From NCBI GenBank assembly GCA_024742485.1, contig JANSYK010000001.1:2356001-2420000 (forward strand): 64,000 nt of DNA, given 5' to 3'. The notes below the pieces were generated by a model that had not been told where the DNA came from, searched no databases, and worked only from the letters and a program-made list of their open reading frames with translations. The DNA comes from Alphaproteobacteria bacterium (GTDB taxonomy: Bacteria > Pseudomonadota > Alphaproteobacteria > Rhizobiales > Rhizobiaceae). Below, piece by piece: positions 53,990-63,458 of the stretch. Every line of letters begins with the position of its first letter. Within the stretch, counting starts at the first letter, position 1. The translations under genes and the position numbers were made by a program.

Positions 53990-55246
53990 TCAGGCGGCGG
54001 GCTTGAGATCCGTCAGGCGATGGATATCGGGGCTTCTCCACGTAAACGACATGACCGTCATCCCGATGACGGCCGCCGCAATCACGATAAAGAACGGCAG
54101 GTGAATATTGATGGTCATCAGCTCGCCACCGAGCAGCGACATGACACCGCCGACAAGGGTAAAGACCGCAACCGTTATGCCCATCACCCAGCCCTGTTCT
54201 TCATCGCTGACGCTGCCCGAAAAGATCGACAGGAGGGTTGGATAGGTGATGCCGAAAATGAAATAGAAGCAGAAAATCGGAATGAAGCAAAGCCAGCCAT
54301 AAGGCGAGACGATCACCGCAGCAGCGCTGATGGCCCAGACGATCAGATTGACGGTGATGATCCTCTGTTTGCTGAAACGGGCAAGGGCTGGTGTGACCAG
54401 GAACGTGCTCGACCCGGCCAGTGCGAATCCGATCACCAGCATGACCATGCTGTTGCCGAAGGTCTGGTAGCCGAAGCGGCTTGTCATGTAGTTCTCGATG
54501 AAAATGTAGAAGGTGACATTGGCGATGTGGAAGAACAGAAACACGGACAGAATCCGCATCACAAGCGGGTATTTCGTTACCCGCCAAAGAATTTCGAATA
54601 TTTCCAGCGGCTTGAACTCGAACGGCGCCCGCTCCTGGCGGGAATCCTGGAAGTAAAAAACCACCAGAAGCATTGCAACAATCACCAGAACGAAGGCAGC
54701 ATAGAACGGAAGTTTGAGGCTGGCCCAACTGCCGATAATCACCGGGTCGGAGAGAAAACCGCCGATCAGCGGACCGCCGACAAGGCCGAAACTGACCCCC
54801 GTGATGATGTAACCCATATTGCGTCCGCGGTCGGCGTCATCGACGCTGGCGTCGATCATCGCGGCCTGCGCGATCGGCTGATTGCCGGCCGTGAAGCCGG
54901 TGATGGCACGGCCAAGGATCAAGAGAAAAAGACTGTCGTAATAGAGCGAAACGATAGTGATCGCATAGCCGCCAAGTGCGCCGAACAGGCAGATCATGAT
55001 GGCCGGCTTTCGCCCGATGACATCCGACAGTTTGGCGATATAGGGCGCGCCGATGAACCACGACAGGAAGAAGATGCCGATCACCAGGCCGTAATTGAGA
55101 TGGCGGATCGAATCGGCCGCATCCGACGGCAGGAACCCAGATGTCGGCTCCATGATCAGCGTATTGATGATCGGGAAGACCAGCCCCTGGCCGATAATGT
55201 CAATGAAAACGACAAACAACAGCGCGATTTTTGCCATCACGGTCAT
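53990..55246 (-). CDS. MFS transporter
   Basis: About 418 residues with twelve hydrophobic helices. Motif A after TM2 reads APYIAKLSDVIGRKPAIM, and GRAITGFTAGNQPIAQAAMIDA is typical of the DHA1/TetA-like exporter group. The ATG at 55246 follows GGGGGGC. Probably a drug or metabolite exporter; the substrate is unknown. Confidence 0.88.
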   Translation of the reverse strand: MTVMAKIALLFVVFIDIIGQGLVFPIINTLIMEPTSGFLPSDAADSIRHLNYGLVIGIFFLSWFIGAPYIAKLSDVIGRKPAIMICLFGALGGYAITIVSLYYDSLFLLILGRAITGFTAGNQPIAQAAMIDASVDDADRGRNMGYIITGVSFGLVGGPLIGGFLSDPVIIGSWASLKLPFYAAFVLVIVAMLLVVFYFQDSRQERAPFEFKPLEIFEILWRVTKYPLVMRILSVFLFFHIANVTFYIFIENYMTSRFGYQTFGNSMVMLVIGFALAGSSTFLVTPALARFSKQRIITVNLIVWAISAAAVIVSPYGWLCFIPIFCFYFIFGITYPTLLSIFSGSVSDEEQGWVMGITVAVFTLVGGVMSLLGGELMTINIHLPFFIVIAAAVIGMTVMSFTWRSPDIHRLTDLKPAA

Positions 55247-55347
55247 GGAAGAGCCCCCCTGCGTCATTTGCCATGGTTGCCGAACGGTCAACGAGGTCGG
55301 AAGTTAAGCATCTGCGATGCCGAATAACCAGCCTTCGTCAAACAATT

Positions 55348-55365
55348 CTCCACCCCGGGGCGGAG
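55348..55365 (-). terminator. Weak hairpin between barrel gene and MFS gene
   Basis: CTCCACCCC-GGGGCGGAG, nine bases with one mismatch, 46 bases beyond the end of the barrel gene (transcription leftward). No T-run. Confidence 0.3.
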
Positions 55366-55410
55366 ATCGTTCGTTCACACTAGCGCAAGGGGGCGCTGGG
55401 AAAACAACAC

Positions 55411-57312
55411 CTAATCGACCGCTGGCACGGAGCCGAGCCACCGGGCAACATTCGGCAGTCCAGGCACCGTGCGCATCTCCCGTTCGTAAAGCGTATCGGC
55501 AGCGCCCAGACGGAATTTCAGCCCGGCCATGACGGTATTGTCCTGGATGGTTTCGGACAAACCCGAAGTGCTTTGCTCCGACACCCGGATGCCCTCATAG
55601 GACAGGAACACAGACAGATTGGCGTCGCCGATCTTGCGTTCGAGCTGATGTTCCAATGTCACATCCCAGGAGAACACATCTGTCGGATTGACGGGAGGGT
55701 CATCCGCATCCTGCGTGCCGCTGGCATAGCCGAACCCGGCTTGCAGCATCGTTCGACCTTCATGGAAGAAGGTCTGGCCGATCACACGGCCAAACAGGGC
55801 ATCGCTGAGTGTTTCGGAATTGTCAGCACTGCTGTCCAGATAGCCGGCCTGGACCGCAATCGACCCAAATGGCGACAGAAAGCGCCCACCGAGGCCCGCA
55901 AGCCAATGATCGGCATCCTGATCGACGGGATCGTCATCGTGGAAAAACGTCTGTCCCGCGCCGGCAAACCCGCCAAATTGAAGCTGGTTGAATTGGTACG
56001 CCACTTGACCACCGGCGGTGTACCCGCCGGCATAGGTGTCATTGGCCGGCACGCCGCCGACTGTGTCATTATCGAACGCCGTTTCGCCATCGGCTTCCAG
56101 TTGCACCAGCCAGTCCGAACCCAATGGCAGGGCCACCTTGCTGCCAAGACCGGCCAACGGAAAGTCGTCGATTTCGGTGTTGGGCAGGCCGGAGGAGTTC
56201 AGGTCATTGCCACCGCGCCATAGATATCCTGCCCGCGCACCCAACTCGAAAATCCCGTCAAAGCCGCCGGATGCGCCACCGTTGCCAAAAGCGCTGGTCG
56301 ATGTCGCTGGCCCGCCGGCGCCACCAATGGGAGTCGTCATTCGGAGGAATGGCGTCACCTGATACCGGTTGGCATTGCTGTTTGTGGTTACAGCGGTGGA
56401 TTGATTGAAAACACCCAACCAGGCCTCTGCCCGCACGCCAACACTGAATTTCGCCCGCGAGGATTCCGGACTGAAGGTAAGGGCAGCACTGGCTTCGAAT
56501 GTGGGTACGACGTGAAATTTGCTTGCGGTCGCCGCTGAAGCACCAAAGAAGTTAAATGCGCGTACGCTTGTATTCTTGACGCCAAACAATACGGAAGCCG
56601 CCCCGGAAACATCCAGGGAGACATTGGTGGAAACCGGCAGCATTGTATCAAACCCAATTCGCGGACCGGCACCGACAAATTTGGATGTGCGATTTTCGTT
56701 AACGTAGTAGGATGGCGCAAAAAAGGAATAGAAATGCGTGTTGGTAGCAGCATTGAAATAGGCGAACCTGGCTCCAGCCTTTACCGACGTCTTTGCTCCA
56801 GATCCAGACCCCAATCCAACATCCCGACGGGCTTCGAAATCCACGATATAATGTTCTTCGCGATGTGTGGCCCGCGCGGAATCGTAATTGGTGTAATAAT
56901 AGGGATCTATAATATTGAAGAGCGTAGAGAAAAACGAAGCATATTCGCTGCTCGATTCCTTATTTGAAATCCCCATTCTTGCGAATACACCAATTCCCCA
57001 GTCGGGATTGAAGTTTTGAGACAACTTATTCGCCGGCGTTATGAACCCAACTCCACCACCCCAAACAGTGTCGGGTCGAATGGACTTGGTTGTTACCCCG
57101 GTAAAGAAATTAAATACGTCGACCCAAGGCTGGCTGTCACCGTAGACGCCGCCCCCATAGCCTTCAACAATCAACTGGGTCTGACCGTTCTCCGCACGCG
57201 CGACAGACGGCAAATGCGCCAGCATGGTTCCAATCGCAATAGCAGAAGCTGTCTTAAAAAATCTGGTGTTCAGACGTCGCAATACGCCCGTGCGGGCACC
57301 ATTCACCTTCAT
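55411..57312 (-). CDS. Outer-membrane beta-barrel protein, Lpg1974-like N-terminal half
   Basis: 633 residues. A signal peptide ends at PSVARA, and the rest is rich in amphipathic beta-strands with frequent aromatic residues. The first half (WGGGVGFI, DWGIGVFARMG, KAGARFAYFN, GAGPRIGFDT) resembles the Legionella major outer-membrane porin family. A Gly-rich linker near residue 345 leads to a second strand-rich region ending MAGLKFRLG. It may be one large barrel or two barrel units. The ATG at 57312 is preferred over GTG at 57321. Function is unknown. Confidence 0.75.
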   Translation of the reverse strand: MKVNGARTGVLRRLNTRFFKTASAIAIGTMLAHLPSVARAENGQTQLIVEGYGGGVYGDSQPWVDVFNFFTGVTTKSIRPDTVWGGGVGFITPANKLSQNFNPDWGIGVFARMGISNKESSSEYASFFSTLFNIIDPYYYTNYDSARATHREEHYIVDFEARRDVGLGSGSGAKTSVKAGARFAYFNAATNTHFYSFFAPSYYVNENRTSKFVGAGPRIGFDTMLPVSTNVSLDVSGAASVLFGVKNTSVRAFNFFGASAATASKFHVVPTFEASAALTFSPESSRAKFSVGVRAEAWLGVFNQSTAVTTNSNANRYQVTPFLRMTTPIGGAGGPATSTSAFGNGGASGGFDGIFELGARAGYLWRGGNDLNSSGLPNTEIDDFPLAGLGSKVALPLGSDWLVQLEADGETAFDNDTVGGVPANDTYAGGYTAGGQVAYQFNQLQFGGFAGAGQTFFHDDDPVDQDADHWLAGLGGRFLSPFGSIAVQAGYLDSSADNSETLSDALFGRVIGQTFFHEGRTMLQAGFGYASGTQDADDPPVNPTDVFSWDVTLEHQLERKIGDANLSVFLSYEGIRVSEQSTSGLSETIQDNTVMAGLKFRLGAADTLYEREMRTVPGLPNVARWLGSVPAVD

Positions 57313-57478
57313 CGTTTCCACACATTGCCTGACGGCAACCCTATCCCATGCCCCGCAACATCACTATCAATATCCGAGATTTGCGGCAAACCCGTAAAAT
57401 ATCACAGGCCGATAAACTTTCGGACTGTGACATCAAAGCGACAGGCATAGCCAAACACAGCAGGGAGTGACGAAACGC

Positions 57479-58336
57479 ATGGCGCAAGACAATCCGCGCG
57501 GGATCATCTGGCTGGCGTCCTATCCCAAATCCGGCAACACCTGGACCCGCAATTTCCTGCACAATCTGACCAATGTCCTGTCCGGTGATGCCGAGGACAC
57601 CCAGGACATCAACCGCATGAACGCCATGTCGACCTGGGAGATCGCCGGCCCGCCCTACGAGAAACTGCTGGGCAAGAGCCTGGATCAGTGCAGCCGGGAG
57701 GAAATTGCCTCCGTGCGGCACGAGGTGCAACGCCAGATCGCCGACACCGCCAATGGCCTTGCCTTCGTCAAGACCCACCATGCCCTGGTCATGGACCGGG
57801 ATCGGCCGACCATCAATTTCGATGTGACTTCCGGCGCCATCTATATTGTCCGCAACCCGCTGGACGTCGCCATATCGTTCAGCCACCACATGGGTGCAAC
57901 AATCGACAGGGCGATTGGCCAGATGGCGACGCTCGGGCTCGAAACACCGGTCGCGGAAAAATCCGTCTATGAAGTCTACTCCTCGTGGAGCCAACACGTG
58001 GAGAGCTGGACCCGCAAACCACATCGCACCATCTATGTCATGCGCTATGAGGACATGCTGGACGATCCGGAGACCACCTTCGGGGTTCTGGCAAATCATC
58101 TCCTGCTGAACCCCAGCCCGACAGAATTGCGGCAGGCCATCGACCTCTCCTCATTCGAGCGGTTGCAGAAACAGGAGCAGGAACAGGGCTTCCGGGAAAA
58201 ACCGAAAGCAGCTGAAAAGTTCTTCCGGTCGGGCACGGCAAACCAGTGGAAAAATGAACTAAGTCAAGAACAGATCGACCGGATCATCAACGATCACCAC
58301 ACGCAGATGGAGCGCTTCGGCTACATGCCATCGTGA
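57479..58336 (+). CDS. Sulfotransferase domain protein
   Basis: 285 residues, cytosolic type. The PAPS-binding motifs are clear: the 5'-phosphosulfate loop WLASYPKSGNTWTRNFL at the N terminus and the 3'-phosphate motif IVRNPLDVAISF near residue 125. The likely catalytic base is a His in KTHHALV. The ATG at 57479 is preferred to the GTG at 57467, which would overlap the CAGGGAG ribosome site. The acceptor is unknown. Confidence 0.88.
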   Translation: MAQDNPRGIIWLASYPKSGNTWTRNFLHNLTNVLSGDAEDTQDINRMNAMSTWEIAGPPYEKLLGKSLDQCSREEIASVRHEVQRQIADTANGLAFVKTHHALVMDRDRPTINFDVTSGAIYIVRNPLDVAISFSHHMGATIDRAIGQMATLGLETPVAEKSVYEVYSSWSQHVESWTRKPHRTIYVMRYEDMLDDPETTFGVLANHLLLNPSPTELRQAIDLSSFERLQKQEQEQGFREKPKAAEKFFRSGTANQWKNELSQEQIDRIINDHHTQMERFGYMPS

Positions 58337-58406
58337 CGGCACATGATAGGTCGAACAGCAGTCAAGACTGCCGTTCATAGTAAGCCCCCATCTGCCACAT
58401 CCAGCC

Positions 58407-59141
58407 CTACAGAAACGTTACCCGTCCACTGGTCAGGTCATACATGCCGCCCTGAAGACCGATGGTCCCATCTTGTTCCAGCTCGCGCAGCAGCGGGCTG
58501 TTAGTGCGAATGCGTTCAAGCGACAGCATGACATTTTCCTTCGCGACGGCCTGCACGAAATCCGGATTGTCCGAGGAACGATCCGGTTCAAACCCCTTCA
58601 CGGCTCCGACCGCCGGTTGGATATTGGCAAGCGTGCTGGTCAGATTGCCGAGCATCACATTATCGCAGGCACCCTTGACCGCGCCGCAATCATTGTGTCC
58701 GACAACCAGGATCAGCTTCGCGCCGGACAGAACGCAGGCAAATTCCAAACCGCCCAGAACGCCATCATCAATGTAGTTGCCGGCAACACGCGTCGAAAAG
58801 ATGTCACCAATGCTCTGGTCAAAAATCAGCTCGTTGGAGGCCCGTGAATCGATGCATCCGACAATCGCGGCAAGTGGGAACTGCCCGGCGGCGGTCGCCT
58901 GACGTTCATATTCCAGATCGTGATCCAGCATGCGGCGCTCGACGAAACGTGCATTGCCGGCCTTCAGGAGCTGCAGCGCCCGCGCCGGTGTCATGGCCGC
59001 CTGTGACTGTGCCGTCTGTGTGGTCGCCTTTTGTGCAGCTTCCGCCCCAATTGAGGTCAAGCCGCCTGTAACAAGTGTCCCACCGGCCAGCGTAGATCGG
59101 CCGACCGTCTTGAAAAAGGACCTGCGGCTTTGTTTGACCAT
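58407..59141 (-). CDS. Beta-carbonic anhydrase with Tat signal peptide
   Basis: 244 residues, catalysing CO2 + water to bicarbonate. A twin-arginine signal SRRSFFKTVG with a hydrophobic stretch predicts export in folded form to the periplasm. Zinc ligands are visible: Cys and Asp-Arg dyad in GCIDSRA, then His and Cys in VVGHNDCGAVKGA. Start ATG 59141 has GGAGACAGG upstream. Exported beta-carbonic anhydrases with Tat signals are known in several alphaproteobacteria. Confidence 0.92.
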   Translation of the reverse strand: MVKQSRRSFFKTVGRSTLAGGTLVTGGLTSIGAEAAQKATTQTAQSQAAMTPARALQLLKAGNARFVERRMLDHDLEYERQATAAGQFPLAAIVGCIDSRASNELIFDQSIGDIFSTRVAGNYIDDGVLGGLEFACVLSGAKLILVVGHNDCGAVKGACDNVMLGNLTSTLANIQPAVGAVKGFEPDRSSDNPDFVQAVAKENVMLSLERIRTNSPLLRELEQDGTIGLQGGMYDLTSGRVTFL

Positions 59142-59383
59142 TCCTGTCTCCTACTGGCGATCGTGACGCATTTGGCCCACTCTCGTCGAGCGCGGTTACG
59201 AAACTGATACATCCGAAACAAATGAAGCATTTCCGTGAAAAACGGACACGGGAGTGAAACGTCCACGACCTATCTGTCTGCCGGGTTCGGACGATCGGAC
59301 AACACCTGACGTGCTGACCGTAATCGCGAATCCCGGTGGGGTCATTCGACCGTTGAAACGGTCCACAGATAGCGGAGATTGAA

Positions 59384-60280
59384 ATGAAGAATTTGATCGT
59401 GCACTCAGCAATGGCTGCAATGGTGATGACTGCTCCGTTTTTGGTGGCTGACGCATCGGCCAAGGTCAAGAGCGTCAAGCATCACTTTGTGCAGAGCCAA
59501 TTCGAAGACTACCCGGTCATGGAACTGAAGTATCAGAGCGGGCGATGGAACTGGACCAACAGCAGCAAGACATTCATGCCGCGCGTGAAACTCTATTTCA
59601 AATCGTCGACCAAGGTCGATGAGGCAAAACTGTATGTCGACAAGGGCAAGTTTGGTCTGTGGACCCTTCCCGTCGGTTACAAGACAAAAAAGTATGAAAA
59701 ACTCATCACCGTCAGGATCGGAAAAACAGTCCTTGGCAAGCATCTTGGTTTGGCGCAATCGGTTTGCAAATCCTCCGGTGGACCCAAGAAAGTCGTCAAG
59801 GATGTGGCCGTCAACACAACGTTCTATGCGACTGATGTCAGTGGTGCTGCGACAAGCTATGACACAAAGGCTTCGCGCAAACCTATGTTGATGAAGGTCG
59901 TCTGCCATTCCAAGGTCCCCAATGGCAACGCGGCATCTTCAGGTCATTCCAGCTTCAAGTTCAAGGTGACCAAGACGAGGCTGTACACAATCCCGTCCCG
60001 GCCGGTCTGCGGCAAGCCCGTCAAACTCGTTGCCGAGATTCACGCCAACCGCCCTGGTAAAGCGAACTTCACCTTGTTCCGCGGGGACGGCGAAAAACAA
60101 AATGCCAGCGTCACCATCGGGAAGTCCGGCAAGGGCTTTGCGAAGCGCTGGGCCAAGACCTACAAGCTGAACAAGACCACCAGCCGCAAATACATGATTG
60201 TTGTCAACGGTCACAAGCAATCGACCAATTGGGTTCCGCTGAAGGTTCGATGCAACGTGGCCAAGGGCCTTTCCGGGTGA
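59384..60280 (+). CDS. Secreted Lys-rich protein of unknown function
   Basis: 298 residues. Signal peptide (MKNLIVHSAMAAMVMTAPFLVADASA) followed by a basic, strand-rich mature protein. Four cysteines in two clusters (VCKSS, VVCHS, PVCGK, VRCNV) may form disulfides in the periplasm. The C-terminal third has an Ig-like pattern. Good ribosome site (GCGGAGAT). Not recognised as any family. Confidence 0.6.
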   Translation: MKNLIVHSAMAAMVMTAPFLVADASAKVKSVKHHFVQSQFEDYPVMELKYQSGRWNWTNSSKTFMPRVKLYFKSSTKVDEAKLYVDKGKFGLWTLPVGYKTKKYEKLITVRIGKTVLGKHLGLAQSVCKSSGGPKKVVKDVAVNTTFYATDVSGAATSYDTKASRKPMLMKVVCHSKVPNGNAASSGHSSFKFKVTKTRLYTIPSRPVCGKPVKLVAEIHANRPGKANFTLFRGDGEKQNASVTIGKSGKGFAKRWAKTYKLNKTTSRKYMIVVNGHKQSTNWVPLKVRCNVAKGLSG

Positions 60281-60328
60281 CCGCCCTCCGACTTTCGCAT
60301 CGACATCGCGGCGCTGAAATGCGCCGCG

Positions 60329-60958
60329 ATGAGCCTTTGTGACGACAGTGTCCAAAACCGTTCATTACCGGTCCTGTGTCACATCCTGGACCTTGGCCGC
60401 ACTGCCCGCGCGACGTCCGGTCACATTGCCCCGGGCATGGACCACCCCATATCCATTTGGCATTCGATCAATGATTGGCCTTCCCCAATGCCGACCGGCC
60501 CCGTCAGAAAAACCCCGCTTCCGGCCTGCAGCGCCTTGAACCAGCGCCGCGTGCCGAATGATTTTCTTGATTGTTACACCGTTGATGCATCAATACCCGT
60601 GCGCGAAGCTGCCAACATCATCACGGATTTTCCGGCCTGGGCACGCTTTCTGTTGCGTGTCCGGCGCATCCTCACGGCTCCCTTCGGCCTCGACAATGAC
60701 GGTCCCGATGTGCCGGACCGTGTCGGCATATTCCCCGTCGAATCCGAAACGCCTGAAGAGATCATCGCCGGGTTTGACGACAAGCATCTGAATTTTCGTG
60801 TGGCCGTGCTGGCGCTTGGTGACACGATCAGCCTTGCCACATGGGTCCATCCGCACAATATTGGCGGGCGGATCTATCTAGCGGCCATCATGCCATTCCA
60901 CATTGCCATTGCACGCAACGCGTTGCGGCGCGTCGCAATGGCCGCACCGGTCCGGTGA
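60329..60958 (+). CDS. DUF2867 family protein
   Basis: The C-terminal 150 residues match the DUF2867 pattern (NIITDFPAWARFLLRVRRIL, DDKHLNFRVAVLALGD, HNIGGRIYLAAIMPFHIAI), a START-like fold of unknown function. The N-terminal 50 residues do not look conserved; the real start may be ATG 60437 or 60488, since no good ribosome site precedes 60329. Confidence 0.65.
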   Translation: MSLCDDSVQNRSLPVLCHILDLGRTARATSGHIAPGMDHPISIWHSINDWPSPMPTGPVRKTPLPACSALNQRRVPNDFLDCYTVDASIPVREAANIITDFPAWARFLLRVRRILTAPFGLDNDGPDVPDRVGIFPVESETPEEIIAGFDDKHLNFRVAVLALGDTISLATWVHPHNIGGRIYLAAIMPFHIAIARNALRRVAMAAPVR

Positions 60959-60964
60959 TCCCGG

Positions 60965-61705
60965 TCAGGACACGTTCAGATTATCGGTTGGCGGCGTCGG
61001 ATAGGCGATGCGGCTCTGGCTCAGACCCGACCGCACAAGGCTCTCCGCCAGACCAAGACTGGCCGGCACTGGATTGATCACCGGGGCACCGATCCGCTCG
61101 GATAACTCGGCGGTGATGTCATGAAAAGCCATGCTCATGCATCCCAGGATCAGCGTATCCGCTCCATCCTCTTCAACCGCCAAGCGGCCGACCGCCGCAA
61201 TGGAGCTGATGGCTGCATCCCTGTCCTTGGCCAGATCCATCACGGACAGGCCAACACCACGGGTTGAGGCATAACTCTCGACAACACCGTACTTTCGGGG
61301 ATTTTCATCGGCCTTTGAACCGCTTCCCTTGCCTGGCGACATGATTGAAAAGCGCCCGCCCAGCAGTGCCGCCACATGCATTGCGCAAATGCCCGAACCC
61401 AGTACCGGGATCGACACAAGCTCACGCGCGGCCTCCATCCCTGGGTCTGAAAAACAACTGACGATCACGGCGTCGTAGCCATCCTTTTCAGCCTGGACCA
61501 CGCCCCGCAACAGGGCTGGAACGGTAAGCGCGGCGTCCGTGCGGCTTTCCACCGATGCCGGTCCGCTGTCCGGCAGCCCGATTTGAGCCGTTGCGCCGGG
61601 CCCGACCCATTCATCGAGTTTTGCCTGGCGCCGTTCGATTTCGGCCATGCCAACCTCGCTCAGATGCTTGGCGGTTGCAAATTGATACCGGATACGGACG
61701 GTCAA
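60965..61705 (-). CDS. Asp/Glu/hydantoin racemase family protein
   Basis: 246 residues with two catalytic cysteines characteristic of the family, in VSCFSDPGME and LILGCMSMAFHD. It overlaps the peptidase gene by four bases (ATGA). The context, a peptidase and a dipeptide ABC permease, suggests racemising an amino acid or hydantoin released from the imported compound; this is inference. Confidence 0.85.
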   Translation of the reverse strand: MTVRIRYQFATAKHLSEVGMAEIERRQAKLDEWVGPGATAQIGLPDSGPASVESRTDAALTVPALLRGVVQAEKDGYDAVIVSCFSDPGMEAARELVSIPVLGSGICAMHVAALLGGRFSIMSPGKGSGSKADENPRKYGVVESYASTRGVGLSVMDLAKDRDAAISSIAAVGRLAVEEDGADTLILGCMSMAFHDITAELSERIGAPVINPVPASLGLAESLVRSGLSQSRIAYPTPPTDNLNVS

Positions 61706-63438
61706 GACAGTGCCTCCTCAATCATTTGCCGGGTCTGGGTCAGGGCCGCCACATACTGATTTTGACCGCGTATCAACTCGGTTTTCGCAAAGCCGATCTG
61801 ATCGGCTGGCAAATTGCTCATGTCCTTGGCAATCGCCAACATTGGAAGCGGCGGACAGACATAGGCGGGATCTTGCATAAACCGCGACTGGCGGGCGAAA
61901 TTGACCGGCACGAGAACGCGACTGATCCGCACCAGCAGATCATTGGCGCGCGCCGGGTCAAGGCCCCCTGAATCAATGGCCGCATAGGCCTTGTCCAAGA
62001 TCTGCGCCAGCCTTTGCGTGGCGTCATGCGCGGCTGTCAGGTCGGCCCCGTCACCTGCGGCGACCCGATAGGTGTCAATCGTATCGGCAAATTCCGCTGC
62101 GGTCGCGCGCCAGTCCATCGGCAAAACAGGCAGCGCGGCATGACGCAGCACCGCCAGAGTATAGATGCGGATATCAGTCAACAGCACGTCGCGATCAGCA
62201 ATTTCGAGCGTATCGTCCTCGGTGTGCCACGCAATGTTGCCGCCGCACCCCGACACCTCATAGTAGTCCTTTTCGGCGCGCAGATCATCGGGCATGGTGG
62301 ATGACAGGCTGAAATAGGTCGGCAGGCCGATATTGTAAAAAGAATGGTCGCCCGCGCGTTTCGGGCGGATCCAGTCGGGTGTCTGGCCTGCGATCTCTTC
62401 GATCACCGACGTCACATGCGCCTTCATTTCCGACATGCAGGTTGTCTTGTGATAGCTGGTCGCCCAGCGGCAGCCCGGACTGTCACAGTTCACCGACGCC
62501 ACGCAATTGTTTTCAATATCCATGGCAAAGGCATCGGCATACCAGGTCGACCCCGCATAGCGGCCGGTCGAATGTCCGGGCCACCAGGCAATCCGGACCG
62601 AGCGACGCAGTTTCCCGCGATGGTCAGACAGCACCCTTGCAAGCTCGAGCATGGTCGCATCGCCGGTCGCATTGTCACCGACACCGACCTCCCAACTGTC
62701 ATAATGTCCATGCACCAGAACAAAGCGGTCTGGATCCTCGGTGCCATCGATCTGAACAACCGGGATCTTCTGCGTGAACCAGCCCTCCAGGAGGTCGCTG
62801 CGCATTGTCACACTCTGGCCCGACCCGGCCATTTCGATCAGCGCCTTTCCATCCGGATTGTTGACAGCCAGCACCGGAATTTTCGGCTTGCGCGCCAGAT
62901 CGGAAAGTCCCGGCGTGCCCCAGATCGTCGTGCAGGTGCCCCAATGAATGTTCTGGCCGGGATTGATCACGATGAGCCCCAGCGCGCCGGCTTCCTCGGC
63001 AATCGACGTCAGCGCCGGGTTGCCGAAGCCTTCGGTCAGCAGGATCCGCCCCTTCAATCGTTCCGCCAGGTTGCCCGCACCCTCGGCAAACAGGTCGGCC
63101 GCGTCGCGCGTGTAGTTCCTGAGATTCTTGACATTGGCGCCCAGATAGACGAGTTCGCCCGTCACGCCGTCCGGCACTGGCAGGCTCATCGAAGGCGGCT
63201 TGGCCCGAAAGGATTGTCCGTCAATCTCCACGGACGCCGAAAGGGGAACGGACAAATAGATATCCGGCTCATAAACGCTGTGCGGTATGCCCAGCCGCTG
63301 CAGCCGGCCGATAATCTCGTCGGCACCCTTGTTGACATCCTCCGGCATCCAGCGATGCATTGTGGAGAAAGTTTCAACAAGCGACCAGGGTTCCTCCAGG
63401 GTAATACTGGATAAAACGGTTTCTTCATCCGGTGTCAT
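61702..63438 (-). CDS. M28 family peptidase with altered metal site
   Basis: 578 residues. A PA-type domain lies in the N-terminal part (LTEGFGNPALTSIAEEAGALGLIVIN). The M28 domain shows HGHYDSWEVGVGDNATG with the first His and bridging Asp, VNCDSPG for the fourth ligand and AWHTEDDT for the last His. The usual EE pair (catalytic Glu and metal Glu) is replaced by HS in WWPGHSTGRYAGS. It is probably not a standard zinc aminopeptidase. Start ATG 63438 is chosen over the upstream ORF start. Confidence 0.82.
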   Translation of the reverse strand: MTPDEETVLSSITLEEPWSLVETFSTMHRWMPEDVNKGADEIIGRLQRLGIPHSVYEPDIYLSVPLSASVEIDGQSFRAKPPSMSLPVPDGVTGELVYLGANVKNLRNYTRDAADLFAEGAGNLAERLKGRILLTEGFGNPALTSIAEEAGALGLIVINPGQNIHWGTCTTIWGTPGLSDLARKPKIPVLAVNNPDGKALIEMAGSGQSVTMRSDLLEGWFTQKIPVVQIDGTEDPDRFVLVHGHYDSWEVGVGDNATGDATMLELARVLSDHRGKLRRSVRIAWWPGHSTGRYAGSTWYADAFAMDIENNCVASVNCDSPGCRWATSYHKTTCMSEMKAHVTSVIEEIAGQTPDWIRPKRAGDHSFYNIGLPTYFSLSSTMPDDLRAEKDYYEVSGCGGNIAWHTEDDTLEIADRDVLLTDIRIYTLAVLRHAALPVLPMDWRATAAEFADTIDTYRVAAGDGADLTAAHDATQRLAQILDKAYAAIDSGGLDPARANDLLVRISRVLVPVNFARQSRFMQDPAYVCPPLPMLAIAKDMSNLPADQIGFAKTELIRGQNQYVAALTQTRQMIEEALS

Positions 63439-63458
63439 CACCGATCTCCTCAACGTCG

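Noticed and set aside
53933-55327. 464-aa ORF on the plus strand opposite the MFS transporter
   Set aside because: Composition is an antisense artefact rich in Asp, Arg and His; the minus frame is a clear transporter.
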